Of a stretch of DNA of 30,110 nt, positions 10,707 through 24,000 are shown one piece after another; positions within the stretch are counted from its first letter, which is position 1; each line of letters begins with the position of its first letter. The position numbers and the translations under genes were made by a program. The DNA is taken from positions 34,056-64,165 of the forward strand of contig NW_003108091.1 in NCBI RefSeq assembly GCF_000003605.2, written 5' to 3'. The DNA is from Saccoglossus kowalevskii. Lineage: Eukaryota; Hemichordata; Enteropneusta; Harrimaniidae. Below the pieces are notes generated by a model. That model ran no database searches. It saw nothing but the letters and a program-made list of their open reading frames with translations, and was not told the origin of the DNA.

Positions 10707-13158
10707 TTTTGCATTATGTTAGTGTTATAAATTGGAGAAATGTTTGGGGGTTGATGGAAAACAATTTTAAAGTGGTTAAGCCACTCGTCAGTTTTCTCTT
10801 GATGTTCTGCTTTATTTTTACCTTTTACATTTTGCTATTTTTTCTATTATAAACATTGTATGTTTAAAATGTGTATAGTTAAACGCGCGAGTTGCAGCCT
10901 TTGGCCTCGCGAGTTTACAAAATGCCGAAACAAAACTATTGCATTTAAACACACTCCAACGAGATGCGATTATCGACGATAAAAGTGAAAGATTCAGCAA
11001 TATGTTGCACTGCAAGTGCACAGCGTTGAACGTATGTTCATTTACATAAATACAAAAAATGTATTGTATGCTTTGTCACTGAGTCATTTGCTCATGAATA
11101 ATTCAATGCATAACACTTGACTTTGACATGACCTTTCTAATACCCGTTTTCTTCCTAGAAACCTCCGTCAGATATCAAATAGCCCAGTCGTTAAATACTG
11201 TACCTGTGGTTGAGGTTGTGGGTTTAAACTTTTTCCTTGGCCAACTTTTTCAATAATTGTGGAAGAAGTCTATTCCACCCGTTCCACCTTGATTAAAGCT
11301 GCTCAGACCATAGAGAGTCTATGCTCAGACCTAGCTAAAGTGCGAGGTATACCACAGTTACCTGGCTAAGACAATGTCAGTTTACAAAATATGCCACAGT
11401 TACGTAGCTAAGACAATGCCGGTTTACAACATACATCATAACCAATTACCAAGTACACTTAACATATGTTTGCAACTGTAGAAATTACATTCTGCATATG
11501 AATACAAGTGTGGCCGATATACTACAGTGTAGTACAATTATTGTGATGTGTGGATTTTCTAAAATAAGCCAGAACAATGGGTCACATAACAAAGAGATAC
11601 AATCAATGTTATATATCGGTGACAATGTACCCTCACTATTGAATACCCGTTATTGAAAACGGGGTTGTTTGGTGGCAGTGAGTTATTTTGGTAGTAGCTC
11701 GCTGACTTGACAGTGACATGTTTGATATTAACTTCATTATATTATCTATGATAACTCGTGACGTGACCACATATTAATCGATTCATCAGAACAGCCAGTT
11801 ATTGATGATATCGACAGACAATGCGTTGTTAATTGTCCTGGCATATCCCATCAGAGAAATGAATTATACCGGTTACCCGGGCCCGCTTTTTTAGCGGATT
11901 AAAAAACGGAACATCTGGGGACCAGGAAAGTTGCAAGAGTCCAGAGGGGATAGATGCTTCATTATATGGGTCTGAAAATACGCCACACTCTTACTCACAC
12001 TTGTATAACACACACGTGCAGTTTACTAGGTAAAACAGCACTCGACGTGACTTATGAGAGCTTAAAGCAAAATGAGTTTGGGGGAAGGGCTTTGATCGGA
12101 ATCGTGAGGCTGGGGTTATCACCCTTTTTGATTTTGACCACAAGAAAGGTTATAATGTAAGGGTTCATAGTCATAGGTACACGTGGACTATATTCAACTT
12201 TAAACTCCCATGGGAGATTTCAGATTCGTGTTTGTCAAGCTGGGTTACGAGCAAAGAGAATGGCAAATACGATTCTGAACTATTTACTTTGTAAGAACGT
12301 GATAGTAGTATCCAGACTGTGTGTAGGTGTTTGTTGTTCCATGGACTACCATTCTCCAACTAATTATTTCAGAGATTTACCTCTAACGAAGACGTTCCTC
12401 CTTCGTCACGATTGGACAGAGGCGAAATAGCCAATCTCAAACTAATGCACCTTGTTGCGCACGTGTCATAGACTTCTACCCTGTAGACTGCCATTTCGCT
12501 ATATCGAAATTGATGAATGAACTTGTCCTCTGTCGGAAACATATTAATCCGTCTCATGATCACGAATAAAATCCAGGCACTATTAATGAAATAACTAGTA
12601 ACTCAAGTATACTTGACTGGCTGATTTGTCTCTTCTCACCTGGACGTTCTATCAAGGAACAATGAAGAGTAATAATGCCAGTAATTTAAATAAAATATAA
12701 CTGTATTGATTTTAGTGAGATTCACTGCAATTAATATATACTAGCCAAATCGACCATCGGTACAGTTGGCTGGTACCAGTGTGCTATCAGTAACCGTGGC
12801 GTTGCATACACAGAACGAATTAAGTTCACTGCAGCCAAATATATGTAACCGATTTGCATAGTCTCCATCATGAATATGGTAATTACCGGGGACGATCGAA
12901 ACAAAGTAGCACGTTTTACCACGTGTAGCGTTATACACGGTATAACTGTGTTATATTACCTGACATATTTCAGTTGTTAGATAAATGTATAAATTGAAAC
13001 ATCCTGAATGCGATAGTATCTAAGGTTGTAAAAACAGTTCAGTTTATAATATTGACAAAACACATATTGACTTGTTTTATCGTTCATGCAATCTTTAAAA
13101 ACACAATGAGATGTTAGTTATATAAGTGCAGTCACGGTGTGTGTTTGCAACGGCCTGG
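10707..13158. other. Non-coding stretch; no recognisable gene
   Basis: It contains a short tandem duplication at 11352-11430 and several ORFs of 62-68 codons without recognisable domains. A minus-strand ORF at 12741-12938 is Cys- and Asn-rich (three N-X-S/T sequons, five Cys), which is exon-like in flavour, but it has no clear splice boundaries or family match. I call no gene here. Confidence 0.5.
11352..11430. repeat. 42-bp tandem duplication
   Basis: CCACAGTTAC at 11352 recurs at 11394, and the following sequence (GCTAAGACAATG then GTTTACAA) is shared with a few substitutions. The second copy ends at about 11430. Two copies only. Confidence 0.8.
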
Positions 13159-13285
<127 letters not shown>

Positions 13286-16098
13286 GTAGCGTTATACTAA
13301 TGTTGTTGATTAGTGTAGTTTTACGTTGCATGAAACTTCTCGTAACTGAGCTATATTCCACTTTACATGCGAGTGATTATAACAGACTTACAGATACACC
13401 AGTCTAAAATGCATAATCGCTAAATGTGATTAGCCCCATTCACATGACTCAAAGATAGCCTCTTATTTTCAATTTAAAATGAACAAAAAAGATTTGGGAT
13501 GTTTTTGAAGATATGCTACGGTGATGAAAGCACCACTAAGGAATATACATTGAAAGGTCTTAAAGTTTACTATCTGCATTGTCTGAAACACTGATAAGCT
13601 AACAAACTAGTTTAATCAGTAGCAACTTGTCTAAAAATTATCTGTTACATTTTTTGTTTGCTTTGCAACATGTATTAAATATTCATAGCTGGATATGCAG
13701 TCTCGGAAAGACGAAAATAGATAGTATATCAATGTGGATAAATATTATTCTTCGCTGAATGGGTGAGTGCGAGTGACGAAAGAAAACCGATGTCACCATC
13801 TTAAATCAGATAAAAATGGGCAATCTTTTTTATTACTCGCACCGAGTGTATATCGCTTACCCGTCTTCGTTATAATGAGATCATGGACAGAAATATCGTG
13901 AACGATAATGTCGAGATACGTTCGGCGTTTCAATCTCTCATTTGAAAATATGGCCGGTTAATATTTCAAAAAGATAACATGTACCGAAGAACGTTGACTG
14001 TGCTAGACAAAGGGTGGCTGGTGGGAATACTGGTTTTGCCTTTCGTGGTAATTTGTTTTCATATCTCCAGGCTACCAATATGTGTTGGTGAGACGTGGTC
14101 GGCGCTTACTAAATTTCAAATGTTATGTTTTATGGTGTTATACTATTAATAACACAGCCGTCTTAGGTTATATTTGGCACATGTATAAGTGTTTTTTTTT
14201 ACCATGTAACTGTGAATGTACAACTTGCTTCGTTCCATCTATAATCACAATTAAAAAATCGGTGTGCTAGGTCTTTTTTTTTATCCAGCGTGTAAATTTA
14301 GAATGTTTTGCTCTGTAGATCATCGCCATTTCGTGGAGTCTTTATAGCCACGTAGTGTGGGTAAATTGTAATAGCGATGCGCCACGCTGTAGTTCACCCA
14401 CAATTGTAACACTATAACAACACGACGATTTACTATTTTAGAACATTATTCTGATAGCGTTGACAGTTAAATTCGATTGTATTCGATTAGCATATTATTT
14501 CTATAGTGTACACTGTACTGGTAGTCAGTGCATTGTTTAAGAGAACTATTTTCAGTTTGAACTGATGGTTCATCTCAGTCGCCGAGGAAATCTACTGGTA
14601 TCGGTCAAACAATATCACGCAACGAACGATGAAGCAATTAATTATACATAACAATAATGTAAATCCACATTGAGTAAATTACGGTCACAGCTATTTATCT
14701 ATACCCCTATCCATGACGTCGCCGATATTATAATTTTACCACGTATTTGTTCTACACGGTATTGCATTAATATGAGCTCTCGGTAGTGATGTGGGTAACA
14801 TCGTTGATGATTGTTACATTGAAATCCAGGCAAAATACTCCTCGCACCCGTATTGAGAGGTATGCAATTGTCACGAGTTAATTTATTTCGTTCATTTGTC
14901 TTTGATTTAGTCATCGAATAAATATTTCTTTGTTTATGTGTTTGTTTGTTTATTTAACTATTTTTCTGCGTATTTTTTGTCGATATATCCGCAGTCTTTG
15001 TTTCACGAAAATAAATTTATCGGCATGGTTACCACACGCAATTTACATAGAATCCTTCCACCAAGTTTGAACCCGTGTACTCAATTATGACAGTGTTATG
15101 CATTTTAGACAACCACTGTGTGTCTTCGAGTAGTAGTTAGTTCGGATAATGTGAATAATAGGGTGAGATAATTCCGTTTGGAGCATCGTGGTTACTAGGG
15201 GAGCCCGGTGTGGCATCGCACTCATTGCGTATTCATATCAACCTTAATGACCACGCATTATTCAAGTATACCTGTGAACTCACCTTGGCCTCATGTGATC
15301 AAAATTAGCAACTTGTCAATAGTCATGTAAAAACAGCGACCTTCACTAAGGAATGTTATTCAAACATATTAACGTGTGGTCCTTACACAATTACCTTCAA
15401 GTGCGAGACACTTTCATTTTAACGTCGCGCTCCTTTGGACTTAAATAAAACACACCCATTGTTGGCCGAAAACTTGACAGTATTGTCATAGCGGTCGTAA
15501 CAGAGCATAAGCAACTGGGTACGCCCTTTAACTTTTTAAGACTTCATTCTTGAAAGTCGTAATTCTGAAAATGACTTCTTTTAATAAATAAAGCTTCCAA
15601 ATTCGACTATTCCCTTCGGGCATTTCATGTTCGTTTTGGTGATTCGTAAATAGATGTGGAATGCAGTTAAGTGACTGACGCAACATTCCATTTGGTGCTG
15701 TGCTCTGTCCCCAGATGTTGTATTTCAAAAGATCTGTTCGCCATATAATCTTCTTACAGTAATGTGAAAATGCGAAATGTTTCGTAAAAAAACAATGTAC
15801 CAATTTAGCAAGACTGTTTTGGCGCTACAGCTGTTAAGTGTTTTCATTAGTTATTTATTGTTGTTTAAGTCCCTTATTGAGTGAGACGACTTATTGGTGT
15901 ACTTACTGACTGGCAAGTGCCATCTATAGACTCGTTTACCGCATACCAAGTCATTAAACAGGTAAATATGTCCCGTATATTGAATAAATAAGTTGTGCTA
16001 AAAATTCTTGAAGACAGATGTTAAAACTTGAATTGAATTGTGTTTTCTTAAGTAAAAAAAATTGCATGAAATTAAAAGAAAACGGATCGCCCTGTTCA
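13286..16098. other. Non-coding stretch; no recognisable gene
   Basis: Only short ORFs are present (the largest is 15528-15803 on the minus strand, 91 codons, unrecognised). A 7-bp inverted repeat (14356-14362/14396-14402) and a TTTG/TTTA-rich tract (about 14928-14957) are the only structures I see. Confidence 0.5.

Positions 16099-16135
<37 letters not shown>
16099..16135. repeat. (CTAT)n microsatellite
   Basis: A perfect CTAT tetranucleotide repeat, nine units plus one base, flanked by a T-run. Confidence 0.97.
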
Positions 16136-18990
16136 CTTTTTTTGTTTCTAATGTTTCATCTTTTATTAATCTCGAGATATGATATAACAACAATTAATAA
16201 TAATTAATGATGAAAAAACTGCAAGTAAAAGACTATTTCACTTACATTCAGATAATATTGGCTTACCACATGGAGTTTAAACCCAATCACTGTGGATATT
16301 GTAATGGTTAATACAAGACCTTCACTCTGGGGTTGTCCATACACACGGAGCATAGTAAATATGGGAGATCTTAATGTTGTGAGAAATGGCCGCGGTTCAA
16401 AATATTGAGACATTTGATCGAAGTTCAGCAGGAGGGAATATATATGAGGGAGATTATGGACCTCTTATACAACAGTTTCTTCTCGTGAGTGATAATAATG
16501 TACGTTTTCATTTGGCCGATTGCTCCGACGAGTATAATATTGTGACGACTTTATTTATTCCACCTGGTAACATATATATTATATGATGAGTCTGATAGGC
16601 TGTACCCTGTTTAACAACTCATTAAAATTAACATATGTTTACACTAGCGACGATTTAATTGTAATCATTTCCACTGATGTGTCACCATGTTTTAGCTTTC
16701 GTTTTCTTTTCGCTACTACACTTCAGAGAATGTCAATTTCATTAAGTGAAACACTGTAATGTGTACGCAACCTTCACTGTGTTTGTACAAATACCTGAGG
16801 GTACATCTCATGCCAACTCGTGGGTATTAATAAGAATTAATGCGTATATGATCTGCGTTAAAAACAAGATTGATTGCAATTGAATTATTATGTAGGGATT
16901 TAGTGTATATACAACATCGGTCGCTGTAACTCGGCATAACACCTGGTACGTTGGCATACAATGAAAGCCATTTTCGCTCTTCTTCGCTGAGTTGGGCAAT
17001 CTAGAAAACGGACGTGTGTGGTATGGTTACGTTCAGGTCCACGAGTTTTTCTCAGAGTCCCCGATGAACGGTATTGCCATGTGACCTCGTGATTATACAT
17101 TATGAACTTGAACTTACAGAATGGAATGCAATCAACATTTACGACAACAGAAAATAATTTATTGTGTGAAAGTGGAAAGTGAGAGTTTGTTGTTGACACG
17201 TTGGCAGTAATTTCAGGGTCGTTATATAGTTAATAGCATGTGTTTACACACGGACAAGAAGTATTTGTAGAAGTATTCCACCTTGACCTATACTGCATGC
17301 CATTACGAGTTTGAAACATACAAGATTACCACATAGCCGCACATCTTTCGAAACAGTATGAACCTAAACTAATTCCTCACACATTTCCCCCTTGTTTGGT
17401 CTAAATATTGAATGCAGTCAAATGACGAAATTTGGACGATCGGGTGATATGAAACGAAACGAGCAACAATAACGATTGCACAATATAGTTCACGCGTATG
17501 CTACATATTGTGCCATTCGTATCCATTTCACCTAGTTAGCAATACTCGGTACAAGTTACTATAGCAACAGACAGAGAAAACAAATGATAAAGCTAAAAGT
17601 TTAAAATAATGTTGCAAATTGTAAAAACTTGTCCGATTGATCAAAACTAGCCACACCAGGGGGCAAGTAACTTTGATTACAACTGTTGTCGACGCAGCGT
17701 AACTACGAGAGGTAACACATAACACTGCACAATCAAAGACATAGTAAGTGACCCCTGTCTAATATGTGCCTGAGTTCAAAAAGTATTGACCCAGGTAAGA
17801 GCTAACGAAGGCCGTTATTTTAACCTTGGACATGGACTTATTTACCCAGAGATTAAATGTTTATGTTCTGGTTATCGATTTATTATAACTCCTCAAAAAC
17901 AACCAACTTCTTCTACGTCATATTCTTGACAGCGTTCATGATTTTCCCGGCACTTGCCAGATAGCGACGATGTTTGGATAAACGGACTACGGACAAACTA
18001 TTGTGGAATTACTTGGTCGAAATGGCCTCACATTCCCTCTGTAATCGACCTTGTTACATGGCGATGTTATATTAAAAGAAACTACACCATATTGTGTAAC
18101 GTAACGCAATGCAATGTACATCACTAGCTTTTTTTCCTACTTTCCATGTTTTGCCATTGACTAGGACAATCGTGCGCCTACTCTGAATAGCCACACAGTA
18201 AGGGGAAGAAAGAAGCAAGCACAATAACGTGAATAGGCAAAGAACAGGTTTTGCGCTTGAATGAATTGAACTACTGTGGATCAATAACCACAGGGATGTT
18301 GAAGTTCGACTCATGGTTATCTGTTCTTTCCATGTCTCTTTACATAATTACCCCCAACTCCCTTCTTCACACATTGAATCACTGTATGTATTAGCGTCTG
18401 AGGGCGGTAATCATGCATGTTGTGTGGTAAGTGATATGAGCCAGTACACTCGGCATGATGTTATAGCGACACTATTTGTGTTTTTATCATATCATGTCAC
18501 AGATGAGACAATCGCATGTGTCGGATAGTTTATCCATATTAAGCACGCTTCGAAAGTGCAGTCGGCATGTAGTCGTATCGGCACCATGTGTCCACTGTTG
18601 CATCGGGAGAATTAAAAATTATTCTTTCACCAAATATCGGGACGTACCCCCACAATGAACGTGTGTAAATTATGAGAAAAACAATGCACACAAAATTTAT
18701 AATACAATACTGAGAGAAGGTTGAAGTGTAAGAACCATCGAGCGTACATAATGACGCAACGCAAGCATCACTGGCTAATGTATAATATGGCTGTGGGGAG
18801 GTGACTTGCTATCGTTAACTGACCAATGAATGCGCCGTATGGAGATAATTTTAATGGCATTGGTAAGCGTAACCCTATTAATAGTAATCCAGCGGGGTTA
18901 GAAGGTCGTGATATCGACGTCACACAAGCAAGCTTTTCATTGTTGGGGGTCATATAGAGCAATACAGTGTGAGTGGGAAGCATTTGGTCA
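16136..18990. other. Upstream flank of the bZIP gene; no confident gene
   Basis: An ATG in good context at 16386 opens a 66-codon frame. A GTGAGT donor-like site at 16485 would give a 33-codon exon (MAAVQNIETFDRSSAGGNIY and 13 more residues), but no partner exon is visible. A minus-strand ORF at 18072-18314 has a hydrophobic Leu/Cys-rich stretch but no convincing start. A TAATCC (K50 homeodomain-type) core lies near 18885. The last kilobase may contain proximal regulatory DNA for the bZIP gene, which is inference. Confidence 0.4.
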
Positions 18991-19023
18991 GCCTCACATA
19001 AGTGCGCTCATCGAACAGTGTGG

Positions 19024-19052
19024 TATACAAACAGTATAGCTGCTGCCCGGTA
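19024..19052 (+). promoter_or_regulatory. Possible TATA box and start site of the bZIP gene
   Basis: TATACAAA at 19024-19031 lies 28 nt upstream of a TACTTC initiator-like sequence whose A is at 19052, about the usual spacing. Transcription from there would give a first non-coding exon of about 70 nt ending at the splice donor at 19121/19122. Short motifs like these occur by chance, and other start sites further upstream are possible. Confidence 0.25.
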
Positions 19053-19121
19053 CTTCGCCTTTTCTCGCCGAGTAGGGAATATCAAAAGCAATATTACGCA
19101 GATACCCATATGATTAGAGAG

Positions 19122-19323
19122 GTGAGTGTTCTTTAAGAGTGGATCGTTTTGTCATGTCATACGAGGCTGTCGCTGTAACGTTATCTCTTTCTATTTTAAC
19201 TTGACCCCATCGCATGTTAGACACATGTGCGTGTACGCACTAATAGGCGTACATCGCCTCATTGAGTAACTTTTCGAAAAACACCTAAATAACAATAATT
19301 TATGTTTTGACTTTTTTTTACAG
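19122..19323 (+). other. Probable 5'-UTR intron of the bZIP gene
   Basis: A strong donor, AGAG|GTGAGT (intron from 19122), is followed 202 nt later by a T-rich tract and TACAG ending at 19323, with CTAAAT as a plausible branch site about 35 nt upstream of the acceptor. The downstream exon would start 61 nt before the ATG and contains an in-frame TAA at 19364-19366, so the intron falls in the 5' UTR. This leaves the coding sequence in one exon, as in vertebrate NFIL3. The donor could belong to a different upstream exon arrangement. Confidence 0.55.
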
Positions 19324-19384
19324 TTTTGTTAACGTCATCTCTAGCCAAATTACATTGGGAACTTAACACTGTGCCGGCGGCATT

Positions 19385-20272
19385 ATGTCATCTATCATGA
19401 ACGGAGAGTCCGGTCTGAAAATGGAGAAATTGCCACTCGAGGAAAAACACTCACCACATAAAAGGGCAGTGGATGCGGAAAGCGAAGAACAACAACTTGA
19501 AGCTCAACGGGAAATTAGCGAGACTATTATTAATGTTAGTAAGCGGCCAAATAGCGGAGAAGGTCTTAGAATTATTCCGCCGTCGTTTCTCACCGCATCG
19601 GGCTCTGTAGCAGCTAGTATTTCACATAATCACCCAACGTTCGCCGATGCACTCAACAGTATATCTCACAAACCACTTGATTTAAGTTACCCGAAATTTA
19701 ATTCGCTCCACCCATATAGACTGTATTCACACCCAACACATATGCCGGGATCACACCTAGGTATACCGCATTATCCCTTCGGTGACACAGTGCCGATGTC
19801 AGCGGCAGCAGCGGTAGCAGCCTACGGGTCCTACCCTATGTATCACGGTCTGACGGAGTCGTCGATGAATTCATCAAGTATCAAATTTCCTTTGAGCTCG
19901 TTGTTACGAAAACGACGTAATAGTGAGTCATCATCTCACCAGTCGTCACAGTCATCCCAAGATTCACCGCCTGTAAAGTCGAGCGTATCGGTACCAGAGC
20001 TACAGGACGAATCGAACAATGATGATGACACTGGGTCGTCGATAAAAAAAGCTCGCTCGGTACCGGAGGAGAAAAAAGACGCCGCATATTGGGAGCGACG
20101 AAGGAAAAACAACGATGCTGCAAAAAGATCACGGGACGCAAGAAGAGCAAAAGAGGAAGAAATCGCTCTTCGCGCAGCCTTCTTGGAACAAGAAAACATG
20201 AAACTCAGGGCAGAGGTATCAATCCTTAAAAACGAACTAGCTAGGCTACACTATATGGTATATAGTTGTTGA
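19385..20272 (+). CDS. Giant/PAR-like bZIP transcription factor
   Basis: A 295-residue nuclear DNA-binding protein, complete in one exon. The start is the first ATG after an in-frame TAA at 19364, with A at -3. A second Met is at residue 5. The C-terminal bZIP (about 231-292) has the basic signature N242-x2-AA-x2-S249-R250 within [14 protein letters not shown], then zipper positions I260, L267, L274, L281 and L288 in exact heptads. KRSRDARR plus RAAFLEQEN and a preceding KKAR..VPEE.KD..YW match the HLF/TEF/DBP, Pdp1, CES-2 and giant group. NFIL3/vrille has KRSREKRR instead. A full acidic PAR domain is not evident, so giant-like is my best label. PLDLS at 97-101 matches the CtBP-binding PxDLS motif, suggesting repression. 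Other features are an Ala run (140-146), RKRR (175-178), a Ser-rich stretch (179-206) and an acidic patch (208-215). It probably binds TTAYGTAA as a dimer. Orthology within the group is uncertain. Confidence 0.95.
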   Translation: MSSIMNGESGLKMEKLPLEEKHSPHKRAVDAESEEQQLEAQREISETIINVSKRPNSGEGLRIIPPSFLTASGSVAASISHNHPTFADALNSISHKPLDLSYPKFNSLHPYRLYSHPTHMPGSHLGIPHYPFGDTVPMSAAAAVAAYGSYPMYHGLTESSMNSSSIKFPLSSLLRKRRNSESSSHQSSQSSQDSPPVKSSVSVPELQDESNNDDDTGSSIKKARSVPEEKKDAAYWERRRKNNDAAKRSRDARRAKEEEIALRAAFLEQENMKLRAEVSILKNELARLHYMVYSC

Positions 20273-21050
20273 AAACACTAGATTGCCTCTGATACCAACC
20301 CTTATATTTATTGTGATAATTTATTTTATATGATATATATATATATTTATTTGAGTTGCGTGTAAGAAAGGACTCGTGGTGCGCCAATTGATGTAACACG
20401 GTTATCACATTGATGTATGTTGCATGCAGTGCCGACCGGAATCACTGGTCATGAACTCATGTTCGATTCGCACCAAGGCCCGCTAGAACAACACGGGATT
20501 CCATATCTTGACTGCCTCGAAACATAAATATATTTTTTTTTTCAGAAATTCGTCAGTAATCACGAACTTTTCGTGCTAGTCACTTTACTGTAAGTTTCCA
20601 TTGAAGTTATTATCAGTACTGTACAATTTTTTTTGTTCGTTTATACCGTACGTTTTACATGCAATATACGACACTCAGTCATGGTTAAGGCTAGGTCGGC
20701 TTCATGTCGGTATTATACTTATTATACCTATATGGTATTTTAACACTATTCAACTGGTATTGAATATTACTGGTCGTTTGTTCCTATATCCCGCCGTCGA
20801 AAATCAGAGATGATAGTCTCGAGTCCATGATTATTATTCAGCGTCACATTTTCTGTTTTCAGCAATAAGACTATCTACCTCAAATTACCGTCTACACGGT
20901 ACTTTATTGATGTGTATTATACCTTACCACATTATGGTTAAGTTTCTTTTCAAGTCAATCTATTCATGGTGAAATTTTGGGAATTATTTTATGTATATGG
21001 AGATCGCTGGCACGTTGAGCAGTTTTAATAAAACATCGTGTTTATTACTC
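20273..21050 (+). other. Probable 3' UTR of the bZIP gene
   Basis: AT-rich sequence between the TGA stop and the first good poly(A) signal, including an (AT)n run at about 20333-20345. A short ORF at 20601-20813 is not credible as a gene. The UTR length of about 780 nt is inferred from the signal and not shown by transcript data. Confidence 0.5.
21027..21032 (+). terminator. Polyadenylation signal AATAAA for the bZIP gene
   Basis: AATAAA is followed within about 10 nt by a GTGTTTATT G/U-rich element, the usual cleavage-signal arrangement. Alternative AATAAA copies lie at 21100-21105 and 21104-21109, so a longer form is possible. Confidence 0.55.
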
Positions 21051-24000
21051 ACTTCTTTTCAAGACGTTTTGTAAAATATACCAAATTACGTATTTGTTAA
21101 ATAAATAAATGGGAACAATTTATTCACATGCAAGCGTTATTTTTATTTCTCTATTATATTTCACTGCCGTCCTTGTACAAGAGAGTGTACTTGTTATGCG
21201 CACCAAGCGAGGCCATTGTCATCACCACGTCCTTTCAAATATAACTGCGAACGTTAACAAACATTGTGCAACGTTGAAAAAGTCACATGGCATTCATTTC
21301 ATCGTTGAATTGAGGTTAATGATTGACATGTCTTTGGCAATCAACTACCGGCAATAAAACTCGTTGAAGTTCAAGGCAGTTTTATGTTTAATTTTGATGT
21401 TTGCCGAGCTCGGATGGCAATTTATATGCACGACGAGATGTATATAACAATTTGATTTATGTTGGTTTGTGTCACCGTCAGCAAAAGCTATCCACACCAA
21501 TGCTGAACAAAATATGAGTTGTATTTGAGAGCCGAGCCACTGACGTAAGATCCGGTCATTTCTGAGGGATAAATATGCGGCGTTGATAACAAACATGTGT
21601 GGATGTTAATTACTCACGAGGGCTAATAAAACCTTAGGGTCAGCGAGGGGTCGCTCCAGCCAGGCCAAGGTTATTGTCCACTGCAATATACTTTTATCGA
21701 GCAAAGTCATTGATAACAGGATATTTTTTACGATTTTACATGAATTTACGAGAGAGGGTAAATTCCGTGCTGTGGGCTTGGTACTTAACTGAGAGTGAGG
21801 TCATTAAGTAATTCAATGACAAGAGTACTTGCAGTCAGCTTCGTGATACCTATTAATGTTGCTACGGTGAAGTGACTATCCATTGTCAAGTACTTGAACG
21901 TTACTATATCCTCACAGCTCAAAACTGACAGGCGATTATGTTATGAACATTTAGGTTAATATTATTCACCATTGCAACAGAAAAAAAGATACCGCCGTGC
22001 TCATAAAAACCGCTGATGTGCGGTTTACGACTTTTCTCAGGATCATGGTGATTTAATACCTCCCCCATTTCTGTTGTTACATATATTTCTGCCAATTCTT
22101 GAGTTATACATACGATGGTCATTGATTAGATGCATACTATTGATGGATGGACAAACGTGACAGAGGTCAAACGGCCTTTTTATATTTGTGATGCAATGTG
22201 TTTCAACCGCTATTGCAATCGCTACCGAGCAACGATAAGTCCACAATACTTTGACACAGTAAACACACGAATAACCAAGCCTGTTAATGAGCATCCTTAG
22301 GTCTGTGCTAAGTTACCTTTCATATACTAGTATTATATTTAAATGTAATGCCAGTAATCATTACCGCAATATATCAAAAATCGATTCTATCCGTTTATGT
22401 GCGAGAAAACGTGTCCAACTTTCGTAATCACGTGTACTCACATCTTCTACCGCAATATTATCTTTGCCACTTGTTTCAATAATTCATTCAACAAATCAGT
22501 TTCGTGTTTTACTAATACGCAATAAGGAAAATTGATCAGTAATTGCACAATTGAGGAGTTGTCATAATTGATTTCAACATATCCATTCGAGCAGTGTACT
22601 TTCAATGCTACCGCACAAGCAAACCCATATTATTAACTTAACGAAGGATTTCCCTTGAGATAAGGGGCTCATTTGGCAATGAGCCATGTACTTGGAATGT
22701 TATGTTGCCATCATCTGTGTACGCGTTTTAGAACTTGGCCTTTTATCTGGTAACACTCAGGTCATTGCGATTTAGTTTAAGATTCATATCATCACCCGTT
22801 ACCTAGGAGCTCGAGGGAAGACTTAACTGGGATCAGCACAGGGACGTCACCTACCGCCCACACGCCGAAGACTAGCAATCAAGCTGACCGAGGTGTTCGA
22901 AATGTTGATGTACAGTATTAATACTAACACATTGCCGTGCCCTGACATTGTGCCTACCAAATCCACGCCGAAAACAAGTTAATAAGGCTGATCATAGTTT
23001 ATAATAAGATTTCACTCATAAATAAATTGTTTATCACCATAGAAATACGATGGATCACTGTATATGATGACACGTTAAATTTGCAACTCCAAATATGGGT
23101 TATTACTATTACCGGTAATGTAAATTTTGCGAATTTTCTCTATCGATGAAGTTATTTTGTCAGTTATATTTTATTTATTTTTGGGGTAAAGGGGCATATT
23201 TTTACAACGGAAACTATTTAAGAATGAACAGGCGAAGGGGCGGAACACGGCATTTGTCACTATTCATAATTGTTTAGGCACAATTGTATTGGGAAAATGC
23301 ATGAAGCAGAGGTTGAGAACAGGTGTAGGGCAGTGTAAATGTGTCAGGTATACGTCCACTTATGTTAGGATAACACAACACAACACGCGACCATCGGACT
23401 CACTGATGATTGTTGTACTTGGCCAGAAACCAACTCGGCCGGAAATACTGGGAGGGTGCGGGAGGTGCAAACATGAAATAATATAGTAAGCATGTTGATG
23501 ACATTATGGGGAAGCGCATGTTTTACGTGTATAAATGATGATGAACTTGAAATGTGAATAGAGTTTTATAATCAGCGAATAAAATTGTTTTGGATATTAT
23601 GGCGGTATATGACATCTAACAGGTGGATGTGGGTGATGTTGAAAACTAATAAATCACCAATCTTAAGTATTCGTGACAAGTTCAGCAAGGGACTAAGCAA
23701 TATTTCCTCTTTCGCCTGCTTACAGTTCCGCAAAATGAACTTGTACCTGTGCGCATGATGTCACGAAACTAACAGCGAAAATCATCCGGTAAAGTGTCAG
23801 GTATGTCATTCATACTAACCGATTTGTACTTGTCGGGGTAAGTATAACAAATACTTTGAGAACACGGTTAATCACTGACAGCGCTGACACCTTTTGGTTG
23901 TCAAAATCAACAGTAAACCATACTTTATATACATTATGTTTGTAAAATATGAAACATTCAACAAACTGAATAGCGATTTTGTCATTGTTATTGGATTAAT

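Noticed and set aside
18072-18314. Minus-strand ORF with a signal-peptide-like hydrophobic stretch
   Set aside because: The hydrophobic part starts more than 20 residues after the Met, and nothing downstream resembles a known secreted protein.
19881-20199. Minus-strand ORFs of 87-89 codons under the bZIP gene
   Set aside because: They are antisense shadows of the coding exon, with no domain of their own.
20401-20500. GTTCGATTCG with nearby complementary bits, suggesting a tRNA or SINE
   Set aside because: Arms do not form a cloverleaf and no B-box/A-box spacing fits; it lies in the probable 3' UTR.
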